Origin: an uncultured Eubacteriales bacterium
GTDB taxonomy: Bacteria; Bacillota; Clostridia; Christensenellales; Aristaeellaceae
Direction: 5' to 3'
DNA: 8,839 bases
Assembly (NCBI GenBank): GCA_900548145.1
Contig: URJB01000074.1
Span: 1-8,839, forward strand
Position numbers and translations under genes: made by a program. The notes under the pieces were generated by a model that did no database searches, had not been told where the DNA came from, and saw nothing but the letters and a program-made list of their open reading frames with translations. Below are positions 1 through 5,596 of this stretch, piece after piece (positions within the stretch are counted from its first letter, which is position 1; each line of letters starts with the position of its first letter).

Positions 1-18
1 AGCCGCGCAGAGATGGGT

Positions 19-36
19 GCAGGGCTTTAGCCCTGC
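19..36 (-). other. Perfect inverted repeat spanning the stop codon of the last gene
   Basis: Read on the minus strand, GCAGGGCTAAAGCCCTGC is a perfect 8+8 inverted repeat; as RNA it would form a 7-bp GC-rich stem with a four-base loop TAAA holding the TAA stop (27-29). No run of T follows in the 18 visible downstream bases, so it is not a canonical intrinsic terminator. It could slow 3' exonucleases, attenuate readthrough into a gene outside the window, or be coincidental. Confidence 0.45.
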
Positions 37-1625
37 CTGCGGTAGTCGGGAAGGAGCTTGGGGGAGACGGCAGTGGTGTCGATGCCAGCGTCGGCGCATT
101 CCTTTTCGAAGGCGGCGATGTGGTCAAGGGTCAGCTTGCCGACGGTCACTTCCTTGGCGTGGGCGGCGGCGTTCTGACCGGCGCTGCGACCAAAGACGAT
201 GATGTCCAGCAGGGAGTTGCCCATCAGACGGTTCCGGCCATGGATGCCGCCGACGGCCTCGCCCGCCACGTAAAGGTTCTCCACGTTGGTGGTCATGCCG
301 TTAACGTTGATGTCCAGACCGCCGTTCTGGTAGTGCAGGGTCGGGTAGACCAGAATGGGCTCCTTGCGGATGTCGATGCCGTACTGGGCAAACATACGCA
401 TCATGGCGGGAATGCGGGCCTCGATGGTGCCTTCGCCGCCGATCATTTCGATCATGGGGGTGTCCAGCCAGACGGCTTCGCCGCTGCCGGTGTCCACACC
501 TTCGTGCCGGTCAGAGCACTCGCGGATGATGGATGCGGCGGCTACGTCGCGGGTCTCCAGCGGATGCATGAAGACCTTGCCGTCCCGGTTGACCAGCTTC
601 GCGCCCAGAGAACGGACTTTCTCCGTCACCAGCGCGCCGAAGATCTGCTGGGGGAAGGCCGCGCCGGTGGGATGATACTGCAGGGTGTCGGCGTAGAGCA
701 GCTTGGCGCCCACGCGGTAGCCCAGCACCAGACCGTCGGCGGTAGCGCCGTAGTGGTTGGAGGTGGGGAAGCCCTGATAGTGCATCCGGCCCGCGCCGCC
801 GGTGGCGATGATGACGGTCTTGGCCCGGGCCACCATCAGTTCTTTGGTTTCCATGTTCATCAGGACGGCACCGGCAGCACGGCCGTTTTCGTCCAGAATC
901 AGCTCGATGGCGGCGGTGAAGTCCACCACCGGGATGCCCCGGTTCAGCACCTCGTCCCGCAGGGTGCGCATGATCTCCGCGCCGGAGTAGTCCTTGGCCG
1001 CGTGCATACGCTTGCGGGAGGTGCCGCCGCCGTGGGTGGTGATCATGGTGCCGTCGGGGGCCTTGTCAAACTCCACGCCCAGATTGTTCAGCCACTGAAT
1101 GGCCTCGGGCGCGTCGCAGACCAGCTTGGACAAAAGCTCCCGCTTGGCGGCAAAGTGCCCGCCGCCAAAAGCGTCCAGGAAGTGAATGGCGGGAGAATCG
1201 TTGGGCTTGTCCGCCGCCTGAATGCCGCCCTCGGCCATCATGGTGTTGGCGTCGCCGATGCGCAGCTTGGTGACGATCATGGTCTTCGCGCCGGCGTTGT
1301 CGGCCTCGATGGCCGCAGAAGCGCCAGCGCCGCCGCCGCCGATGATCAGCACGTCCACATCGTAGCGCACGTCATTCAGATCCACGTCGTCAGCGGAAAT
1401 GCGGCTGTGAGCCTGCAGCAGCTCGCACAGCTCGTGCGGCACGCTCTCGCCCTTGTTGGGACCCACCTTCAGGGTGGCAAACTCGCTCTTTTTGTAGTCC
1501 GGATGGTAGGCGGCCAGCAGGTCGTCCTTCTCCTGGGCGGTCATGCGGGCGGGCTCGTAGGCCACGTTGGCCGCGCGGGCCGCTTCCACAGCCTTCAGGG
1601 ATCCTTGAAACTGTTCGGAATACAT
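27..1625 (-). CDS. Fumarate reductase-like flavoprotein subunit, soluble, noncovalent FAD
   Basis: This 532-residue protein is of the FrdA/SdhA/NadB flavoprotein superfamily. The FAD motif GGGGAG is at 96-101, after an unusual N-terminal extension of about 88 residues. AEGG is at 131-134. The residue at the place of the covalent flavin-binding His of FrdA (His44 in E. coli) is Asn127, so FAD should be noncovalent. Residues matching the dicarboxylate active site are present: His318 and Thr320 (QYHPTG), Arg338 (TEKVRS), His431 (YPTLHYQNGG) and Arg466 (HGRNRLMGNSL). This supports fumarate or a similar unsaturated acid as substrate; the direction is not given by sequence. Only about 60 residues follow NSL, against about 200 in E. 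coli FrdA, so the usual C-terminal helical domain is largely absent. TAAGGAGG, overlapping the stop of the preceding gene, gives a good binding site. Alternatives are an enoate reductase of other specificity or a succinate oxidase; L-aspartate oxidase is unlikely beside an FrdB-like partner. Confidence 0.86.
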   Translation of the reverse strand: MYSEQFQGSLKAVEAARAANVAYEPARMTAQEKDDLLAAYHPDYKKSEFATLKVGPNKGESVPHELCELLQAHSRISADDVDLNDVRYDVDVLIIGGGGAGASAAIEADNAGAKTMIVTKLRIGDANTMMAEGGIQAADKPNDSPAIHFLDAFGGGHFAAKRELLSKLVCDAPEAIQWLNNLGVEFDKAPDGTMITTHGGGTSRKRMHAAKDYSGAEIMRTLRDEVLNRGIPVVDFTAAIELILDENGRAAGAVLMNMETKELMVARAKTVIIATGGAGRMHYQGFPTSNHYGATADGLVLGYRVGAKLLYADTLQYHPTGAAFPQQIFGALVTEKVRSLGAKLVNRDGKVFMHPLETRDVAAASIIRECSDRHEGVDTGSGEAVWLDTPMIEMIGGEGTIEARIPAMMRMFAQYGIDIRKEPILVYPTLHYQNGGLDINVNGMTTNVENLYVAGEAVGGIHGRNRLMGNSLLDIIVFGRSAGQNAAAHAKEVTVGKLTLDHIAAFEKECADAGIDTTAVSPKLLPDYRRQG

Positions 1626-1632
1626 GCGGCTC

Positions 1633-1640
1633 CCTCCTTA
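1633..1640 (-). promoter_or_regulatory. Ribosome binding site of the flavoprotein gene, overlapping the upstream stop
   Basis: Read on the minus strand, TAAGGAGG contains the TAA stop of the iron-sulfur subunit and a full AAGGAGG Shine-Dalgarno sequence, 7 nt before the ATG at 1625. A ribosome ending on the first gene covers this site, so the two subunits are likely made in a coupled way. Confidence 0.8.
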
Positions 1641-2312
1641 CTTTTCAATCTCGCGGTGGTTGTACAGCTCTTTGAGTTCTTCCACCGGCTTGCCCATCAG
1701 GGCTTCGATCAGCTCGGTGAAATCGCCGTTCTTGATCTCCTGCACCCGGTCCTCCAGATGCTGGCTCTTGGGGGCCAGATACTTGCCGTTCAGGCGGCGG
1801 GCCAGCATGGCGACCTGCGGATGGGAGATACCGGCGGGGCAGCGGGAGGAGCACACGCCGCACATCACGCAGTCAAAGCTCTCCTCGGCGCACTTGTCAA
1901 ACTCGCCCCGCTGGGCGTAGGCGATGTACTGCATCACGTTCAGCTTCTGGGTGCAGCTCTTGGTGCAGGCGTTGCAGCCCACGCAGGCGTAAATTTCGGG
2001 GTACAGCTGCATCATGATCTGCTCGGTGGGCTTGATCTTTTCGATGTCGTAGACCTGCTTCACCAGCGGGAAGAAGGGCAGGGTCGCCACGTACATATTG
2101 TCTTCCACCTTGGTCTGGCAGGCCAGGCAGGTCTTCAGCTCCCGGTCGCCCTTGATGCGGTAGATGGTGGCGCAGGCGCCGCAGAAGCCGTTGCGGCAGC
2201 CGCAGCCGCGCACCAGCTGGTAGCCCGCGTATTCCATCGCCCGCATGATGGTCAGGTCGTCCGGAACCTGATACTGCTTGCCAAACAGGAAAATATTGAC
2301 CATGTTTGCCAT
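1638..2312 (-). CDS. Fumarate reductase/succinate dehydrogenase-like iron-sulfur subunit (TfrB N-half type)
   Basis: This 224-residue protein is related to FrdB/SdhB. The N-terminal plant-type [2Fe-2S] domain has Cys39, Cys44, Cys47 and Cys62 (CRNGFCGAC, then CLAC). The C-terminal domain has two clustered motifs: Cys110/113/116/120 (CVGCNACTKSC, followed by Thr rather than Pro) and Cys148/151/154/158 (CVMCGVCSSRCP). Usual FrdB/SdhB proteins carry [2Fe-2S], [4Fe-4S] and a three-Cys [3Fe-4S] site; here the second motif has all four ligands, so two [4Fe-4S] clusters are expected. That pattern resembles the N-terminal half of methanogen thiol:fumarate reductase TfrB, but there is no HdrB-like C-terminal half; a polar helical tail of about 60 residues follows instead. 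It should carry electrons to the flavoprotein encoded next. The ATG at 2312 has AAGGAGA 8 nt upstream. No quinone-site membrane subunit is present, and the [3Fe-4S] cluster that normally faces quinone is missing, which argues against a quinone-linked role. Confidence 0.85.
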   Translation of the reverse strand: MANMVNIFLFGKQYQVPDDLTIMRAMEYAGYQLVRGCGCRNGFCGACATIYRIKGDRELKTCLACQTKVEDNMYVATLPFFPLVKQVYDIEKIKPTEQIMMQLYPEIYACVGCNACTKSCTQKLNVMQYIAYAQRGEFDKCAEESFDCVMCGVCSSRCPAGISHPQVAMLARRLNGKYLAPKSQHLEDRVQEIKNGDFTELIEALMGKPVEELKELYNHREIEK

Positions 2313-2328
2313 GTTCTTGATCTCCTTC

Positions 2329-3159
2329 TCAATACTCGTTGGGCAGCTCGTCCAGCTGGTCGCAGCGGAACACGGGACCGTCCTTGCAGACGTACTTCGC
2401 GCCCACGTTGCAGCGGCCGCATTTGCCGATGCCGCACTTCATGCGCAGCTCCAGGGTGGTGTAGACCTGCGTCTTGTCAAAGCCCAGCTCGATCAGGCCC
2501 GCAAGGGTGAACTTGATCATGATGGGCGGGCCGCAGAGGATGGCCACCTTGTTGGTGTCGAAGCCCAGCTCCTTGACGTAGTTGGGCACGAAGCCCACGT
2601 GACCGTTCCACTCGGGCTGCTCCCGGTCGATGGTCAGGTGGACTTCCACCCCCGCGTCCTTTTCCCACTCGTTGATGATCTCCTGATAGTCCACCAGATC
2701 CTGCATGCTGCGGGAGCCGTAGACGATGTCGATCTTGCCGTAGCGGTCGCGGTAGTGGCGGCAGTAGTTGATGACGGAGCGCAGAGGCGCAAGGCCGATA
2801 CCGCCGGCGATGAAGAGCATATCCTTGCCCACGAACTCGGTATCCACGGGGAAGGGATGGCCGTAGGGGCCGCGGATGGTGATCTCCTGCCCCACTTCCA
2901 TGCTGTGGAGCCATTCGGTCACACAGCCGCACTTCTTGATGGAAAACTCCATGTACTCCTCATTGGTGGGGGAGGAGGTGATGGAGAACATGGCCTCGCC
3001 CACGCCGGGGATGGACAGCATGGCGCACTGGCCGGGCTTGTGCTCGAAGGCCTTCTTGCCGTCGGGGGTGACCACCCGGAAGGTTTTCACGTCGGGCGTG
3101 TCGATGCGAATATCGGTCACAACGCCGATTGTCGGCATGAGCGGTTCCCGGTTATCCAT
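2329..3159 (-). CDS. floxA: FloxA-like FAD/NAD(P)H oxidoreductase with [2Fe-2S] (AsrB/HydG/PyrK-type)
   Basis: This 276-residue protein is of the ferredoxin-NADP reductase superfamily, in the branch with sulfhydrogenase gamma (HydG), AsrB and PyrK. The N-terminal FAD barrel carries the GEAMFSITSSP motif at 54-64, which lacks the classical Arg of RxYS, and IRGPYGHPFP at 95-104. The nucleotide-binding domain begins with LFIAGGIGLAPLRS at 115-128 and contains CGPPIM at 209-214. The C-terminus has the PyrK-like [2Fe-2S] motif: Cys242, Cys247, Cys250 and Cys258 within RMKCGIGKCGRC and VCKDGPVF. In Hdr-Flox complexes this subunit oxidises NAD(P)H and feeds single electrons onward. NADH is more likely than NADPH from the family role, but the sequence alone does not settle it. 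It starts 8 nt inside the floxB 3' end, with GGGAGGAGG about 8 nt upstream of the ATG. It is followed after 16 nt by the FrdB-like gene. Confidence 0.9.
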   Translation of the reverse strand: MDNREPLMPTIGVVTDIRIDTPDVKTFRVVTPDGKKAFEHKPGQCAMLSIPGVGEAMFSITSSPTNEEYMEFSIKKCGCVTEWLHSMEVGQEITIRGPYGHPFPVDTEFVGKDMLFIAGGIGLAPLRSVINYCRHYRDRYGKIDIVYGSRSMQDLVDYQEIINEWEKDAGVEVHLTIDREQPEWNGHVGFVPNYVKELGFDTNKVAILCGPPIMIKFTLAGLIELGFDKTQVYTTLELRMKCGIGKCGRCNVGAKYVCKDGPVFRCDQLDELPNEY

Positions 3160-4189
3160 TCTGTTTGCCTCCTCCCAGCTTTTTCATCACTTTGACGATG
3201 TTCATCTGAATGGGGCAGCGGTTCATGCAGCGGCCGCAGCCAACGCAGGAGAACAGGCCCTCGTTGTTGGTGGGGTAGTACACCAGCTTGTGCATAAAGC
3301 GCTGGCGGAACCGTTCCAGCTGGGTCAGACGGGGCTGACCGGCGGACATCTTGGTGAAATCGGAGTACATGCAGCTGTCCCAGCAGCGGAAGCGCTTCAC
3401 GCCGTGGCCGGTATTGAAATCCCGGATGTCGTAGCACTGGCAGGTGGGGCAGATGAAGGTGCAGGTGCCGCAGCCCAGGCAGGACTCGGACAGTTCCTTC
3501 CACTCGGGAGCGTTGAAGAACTCGCTGGTCTTGTCCTTGCCGAAAGCGTCGGGCCGGAGATTGGCTAGCGGCAGCCTGGCCATGCGTTCCTTGATGAGGG
3601 CCTTCTGCGCTTCCACGGGCTTTTCGTCCGCTTCTTCGGTGACGGAGGCGAGAGTCTCCAGCAGCTTTTCGCCTTTTTCGGTCACGGCCTGCAGATAGAG
3701 CGCGCCCTCGGTCTTGTAGGCGTTCACATCGCCGTCGGCGTTGGCCGGGTCGATGTCGAAGGTGCTGCAGAAGCAGGTCTCCACCGGGCGGGTGCAGGCC
3801 ACGGTGACGATGGTGCCGTGCTTCCGACGGTTCTGGTAGTAGGTATCTACCGGCTCGGCCAGGAACACGTTGTCCAGCACGCGGAAGGCCCGCGCGTCGC
3901 AGGCCCGCACGCCGAAGACCGTGAAGTCCTCGGTTTCGCTGCGGGTATCGATGATCTCAATCTGCTTATCCTGCATTTTGAAATCCATCAGGTTTTCGGT
4001 CTGGGGGAAGAAGAAATCCTTGGCGGAGCGCACGGTGTTCAGCGCGTCCGACCATTTGGTTCCCTCGGCCCATTCTTTGTATTCCGCGCCGGCGGCGGTA
4101 TCCACCGGCAGGTACAGGCGCTCGCTGTGCGCAATGGCGGAGAAGAACTCATCCAGCTTGGCAAGGCTGACTTTGCGCACCTTACTCAT
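3152..4189 (-). CDS. floxB: FloxB-like 4Fe-4S dicluster protein (AsrA/HydB type)
   Basis: Predicted as 345 residues from the ATG at 4189. It resembles anaerobic sulfite reductase subunit A and sulfhydrogenase beta subunits. Motifs include VFGVRACDARAFRVLD (91-106, Cys97), TVACTRPVETCFCS (129-142), a first cluster motif Cys237/240/243/247 followed by PTCQC (Cys250, Cys252), the family signature RCWDSCMYSDFT (268-279) and a second cluster motif Cys315/318/321/325 (CVGCGRCMNRCP). It should hold at least two [4Fe-4S] clusters and pass electrons from FloxA to the rest of the complex. No sulfite reductase catalytic subunit (AsrC) is present, so a role in sulfite reduction is unlikely. The frame is open for 29 more codons up to 4276, but that stretch lies inside floxC, reads like a shadow (W/P/K-rich) and lacks the family's N-terminus. 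The start at 4189 has AAAGGGGG 7 nt upstream and an ATGAGTAA overlap with the floxC stop. FloxB/FloxC naming is by position. Confidence 0.83.
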   Translation of the reverse strand: MSKVRKVSLAKLDEFFSAIAHSERLYLPVDTAAGAEYKEWAEGTKWSDALNTVRSAKDFFFPQTENLMDFKMQDKQIEIIDTRSETEDFTVFGVRACDARAFRVLDNVFLAEPVDTYYQNRRKHGTIVTVACTRPVETCFCSTFDIDPANADGDVNAYKTEGALYLQAVTEKGEKLLETLASVTEEADEKPVEAQKALIKERMARLPLANLRPDAFGKDKTSEFFNAPEWKELSESCLGCGTCTFICPTCQCYDIRDFNTGHGVKRFRCWDSCMYSDFTKMSAGQPRLTQLERFRQRFMHKLVYYPTNNEGLFSCVGCGRCMNRCPIQMNIVKVMKKLGGGKQNG

Positions 4190-5174
4190 GGTGATTCCCC
4201 CTTTCCACGGCTTCGGAGGGCTCCAGATCGCCCTGAGTGTAGTTGACCAGCGGGGCGCGGCTGCCCACTTCTTCACCGGCCTGATAGTCGCCGTAGAACG
4301 CGTCGATATCCTTGATGAACTTGCGGTTCAGCAGGTGCAGCGGAATGTGCTGGGGGCAGACCCGGGAGCACTCGCCGCAGTCGGTGCAGCGTCCGGCCAC
4401 GTGGAAGGCGCGGATGATGTGGAACATTTTTTCTTCAAAGCTGTTGGCGGCCGCCTTGTTCTCCACACCGGAATTCGGGTTGTCGAACACGCACTTTTCG
4501 CAAGTGCAGGCGGGGCACACGTCCCGGCAGGCGTTGCAGCGGATGCAGCGGGAAAGCTCGCCCTGCCAGAAGGCAAAGCGCTCGTCGGGGGTCATCTTTT
4601 CCAGCTTTTCCACTTCGTCGAAGCGGCCGCTGTCCAGCACTTCGCCGTCGGAGCCCAGCAGCTCGTCGTAGGCCACGTGCTTCTTGGACTTGCAGTGTAC
4701 GCAGCGGTCAGGCAGCAGGTCGGCGCAGGCCAATTCCTTGTCGCCGTCAAACAGCGTGTGGGCCACAACCTTGTCCCCTTCAAAATCCACGGAGGAAACG
4801 CCGTCGACCAGCTCCTTCAGCTTTTTGGGGTCGGCCATGCCGTTGCAGGGGATGCCCACCGCGTAGACCTTTTCCCGGTCGAAGCGGTGCTCGGTCAGCA
4901 GCTGGTTGAAGCTGTAGGTATCGCAGGGCTTAAGGAACACCAGCACCTTTTTCTCGGTCTTGGCGGTCTCCTTCAGCAGATACTTGGAGAAGTTGGCACC
5001 GCAGAAATCATCCCACACGAAGCCGTCGTTCACCTCGTCCATGGAGGTGAATACGCCGGGGGTCACGTCGTAGCTGAACTCGCCCTTTTTCCAGCCCAGC
5101 ATCCGATCAACGACGCCTTTTTCAAACAGTTCGGAGGCTTTTGCAACAAGAGCTTCCCGCGTTATTTCTTGCAT
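4182..5174 (-). CDS. floxC: FloxC-like 4Fe-4S dicluster protein
   Basis: This 330-residue iron-sulfur protein has the domain order of the HydB/AsrA-like beta subunits. The N-terminal domain of about 200 residues contains VFLKPCDTYSFNQLL (79-93, Cys84) and cysteines at 58, 110, 150, 158 and 161. A C-terminal dicluster ferredoxin region follows, with Cys210/213/216/220, extra cysteines 223, 225 and 228, and a second motif Cys263/266/269/273 (CTDCGECSRVCP). In Hdr-Flox complexes such subunits carry electrons from the NAD(P)H-oxidising FloxA toward the MvhD-like protein and HdrA; this role is inferred from context. It resembles the next gene in layout and local motifs and may be its distant paralogue. 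The ATG at 5174 lies inside the floxD 3' end (13-nt overlap), with GGAGGA at 5181-5186, 6 nt upstream. The last 30 residues look variable and overlap the start of floxB. Which of the two iron-sulfur proteins is FloxB and which FloxC is assigned by gene position and is uncertain. Confidence 0.8.
   Translation of the reverse strand: MQEITREALVAKASELFEKGVVDRMLGWKKGEFSYDVTPGVFTSMDEVNDGFVWDDFCGANFSKYLLKETAKTEKKVLVFLKPCDTYSFNQLLTEHRFDREKVYAVGIPCNGMADPKKLKELVDGVSSVDFEGDKVVAHTLFDGDKELACADLLPDRCVHCKSKKHVAYDELLGSDGEVLDSGRFDEVEKLEKMTPDERFAFWQGELSRCIRCNACRDVCPACTCEKCVFDNPNSGVENKAAANSFEEKMFHIIRAFHVAGRCTDCGECSRVCPQHIPLHLLNRKFIKDIDAFYGDYQAGEEVGSRAPLVNYTQGDLEPSEAVERGNHHE
4197..4204 (-). promoter_or_regulatory. 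Ribosome binding site that fixes the floxB start at 4189
   Basis: On the minus strand AAAGGGGG lies 7 nt upstream of the ATG at 4189, inside the last codons of floxC. The upstream in-frame ATG at 4276 would add 29 residues that overlap floxC and do not look like family sequence. The site therefore supports a 345-residue protein. Confidence 0.7.
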
Positions 5175-5596
5175 CTCAGATCCTCCAGTCTCTTGTTTTC
5201 GCCCAGAGCCGCAACGGTCTTGGCGAAATCATTCATGGTGGCGGCAAACTTTGCGCCCTCGGCGGCGCTGACCCATTCCACACGGGTGCGCTCCCGCTCG
5301 ATGCCCAGATAGTCCAGCATGGAGAACAGCAGGGACATGCGGCGGCGGGTGTAGTAGTTGCCGGAGGTGTAGTGGCAGTCGCCCGGATGGCAGCCGCAGA
5401 GGATCACGCCGTCCGCGCCGCGCTGGAAGGCGCGCAGCACGAACATGGGGTTCACGCGGCAGGAGCAGGGCACCCGGATGATCTTTACGTCGGCGGGGTA
5501 GCTGAGACGGTTGTTGCCCGCCAGGTCAGCGCCCGCATAGGAGCACCAGTTGCAGCAGAACGCTACGATCAGAGGCTTATACTCGTTTACTTGCAT
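5162..5596 (-). CDS. floxD: MvhD/FloxD-like [2Fe-2S] hydrogenase iron-sulfur subunit
   Basis: This 144-residue protein is of the MvhD (FlpD) family, a small [2Fe-2S] protein that docks on HdrA and delivers electrons from a hydrogenase, formate dehydrogenase or Flox module. Key features are CCNWCSYAGAD at 14-24 (Cys14, 15, 18), VPCSCRV at 42-48 (Cys44, 46) and the LCGCHPGDCHY segment at 66-76 (Cys67, 69, 74), followed by GN and a basic helix. MvhD proteins bind one [2Fe-2S] cluster by such conserved cysteines; the second Cys of the CSC pair sits where many relatives have Gly. No hydrogenase large subunit is in the window, so the upstream donor is most likely the Flox proteins encoded directly downstream, hence the floxD symbol. 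It starts at 5596, overlapping hdrA by 10 nt, with GGAGG at 5607-5611, 10 nt before the ATG. Family is sure; the Flox label rests on context. Confidence 0.92.
   Translation of the reverse strand: MQVNEYKPLIVAFCCNWCSYAGADLAGNNRLSYPADVKIIRVPCSCRVNPMFVLRAFQRGADGVILCGCHPGDCHYTSGNYYTRRRMSLLFSMLDYLGIERERTRVEWVSAAEGAKFAATMNDFAKTVAALGENKRLEDLRCKK

Noticed and set aside
1327..1341. Run of GCC/CCG triplets resembling a microsatellite
   Set aside because: It encodes the glycine-rich FAD-binding motif of the flavoprotein and is explained by GC-rich glycine codons.
27..1625. Flavoprotein as L-aspartate oxidase (NadB) or APS reductase alpha (AprA)
   Set aside because: NadB shares the active-site residues but works without an iron-sulfur partner and is usually beside nadA/nadC. 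AprA pairs with a short ferredoxin-like AprB, not an FrdB-type protein with a plant-type [2Fe-2S] domain.
120..2510. Open frame of about 796 codons on the plus strand
   Set aside because: It lies antisense to the FrdA- and FrdB-like genes and the end of floxA, is dominated by Gly, Ala, Val, His and Gln, and has no recognisable domain. GC-rich codon use on the minus strand keeps this frame free of stops.
3152..4189. Anaerobic sulfite reductase operon (asrABC)
   Set aside because: AsrA- and AsrB-like proteins are present, but no siroheme-type AsrC is, and the genes sit between Hdr and FrdAB-like genes.
4190..4276. 29-codon N-terminal extension of floxB
   Set aside because: The added residues overlap the coding end of floxC and look like a frame shadow; the ATG at 4189 has a good binding site and starts family-like sequence.
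3870..5312. Open frame of about 480 codons on the plus strand
   Set aside because: It runs antisense through floxB, floxC and floxD and shows no domain; the genes on the other strand carry clear iron-sulfur motifs and ribosome binding sites.
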